From an uncultured Bacilli bacterium (GTDB lineage: Bacteria; Bacillota_I; Bacilli_A; RF39; UBA660), in assembly GCA_934141615.1 (NCBI GenBank), contig CAKPCM010000049.1, positions 1 through 5,607 on the forward strand: a stretch of 5,607 bases of DNA, given 5' to 3'. The position numbers and the translations under genes were made by a program. The notes beneath the pieces are model-generated. The model saw only the letters and a program-made list of their open reading frames with translations. It did not search any database and was not told where the DNA came from. Shown piece by piece: positions 5,577 through 5,607 of this stretch (position 1 is the first letter of the stretch; each line of letters opens with the position of its first letter).

Positions 5577-5607
5577 CTTTTTGCTTTACAATTGGAAATT
5601 TTTCTTC
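5554..5607 (-). CDS. C-terminal end of an unidentified minus-strand gene (partial)
   Basis: Reading the minus strand from the window edge gives EEKFPIVKQKEKKMSRK followed by TAA (plus 5554-5556). This is 17 residues of a lysine-rich tail whose start lies beyond the window. Support comes from the stop placed five bases from the murF stop and from the shared hairpin with a good T run on the minus strand, as expected for a convergent gene. The tail is too short to identify. Confidence 0.5.
   Translation of the reverse strand, partial: EEKFPIVKQKEKKMSRK

Overview
The window is visibly AT-rich and carries an archaeal/eukaryotic-type prolyl-tRNA synthetase, MurF, a COG2426-type small membrane protein, GGAGG/AGGTGA ribosome binding sites, a TTG start and short intrinsic terminators. 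Together these suggest a low-GC Bacillota or a close, wall-making relative, such as an uncultured gut Bacilli-type lineage. The code looks standard: Trp is TGG where I checked, and every gene end seen here is TAA. I cannot name a species.

Layout. Positions 1-130 are an edge stretch with one weak hairpin and A-tracts. About 145-288 is an independent non-coding transcription unit with a promoter, a folded body with a possible pseudoknot, and an intrinsic terminator; I could not assign it to a known RNA family. A near-consensus promoter at 321-350 then opens a leader of roughly 190 nt. It leads into a gene (554-1201, +) resembling the PBECR4 nuclease-fold family, interrupted by one in-frame TAA at 728-730. 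Convergent to it is a two-gene minus-strand operon: a COG2426 membrane protein (3272-2757), then proS (2744-1305). Divergent from that operon is an orphan gene (3423-4124, +) with a PD-(D/E)XK nuclease signature and its own terminator. It is followed by murF (4178-5548, +, TTG start). The last 54 bases hold the C-terminal end of an unidentified minus-strand gene convergent to murF, and the two share a hairpin terminator covering both stop codons.

Function. proS (translation) and murF (the last cytoplasmic step of the peptidoglycan precursor) are ordinary core genes. The accessory material is the RNA plus the disrupted PBECR4-like gene at the left, and the orphan nuclease-like gene in the middle. 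I see no CRISPR array, tRNA, rRNA, insertion sequence or complete defence system. The points most worth a second look are the unassigned structured RNA and the nonsense-interrupted neighbour. A link between the two is only a conjecture.
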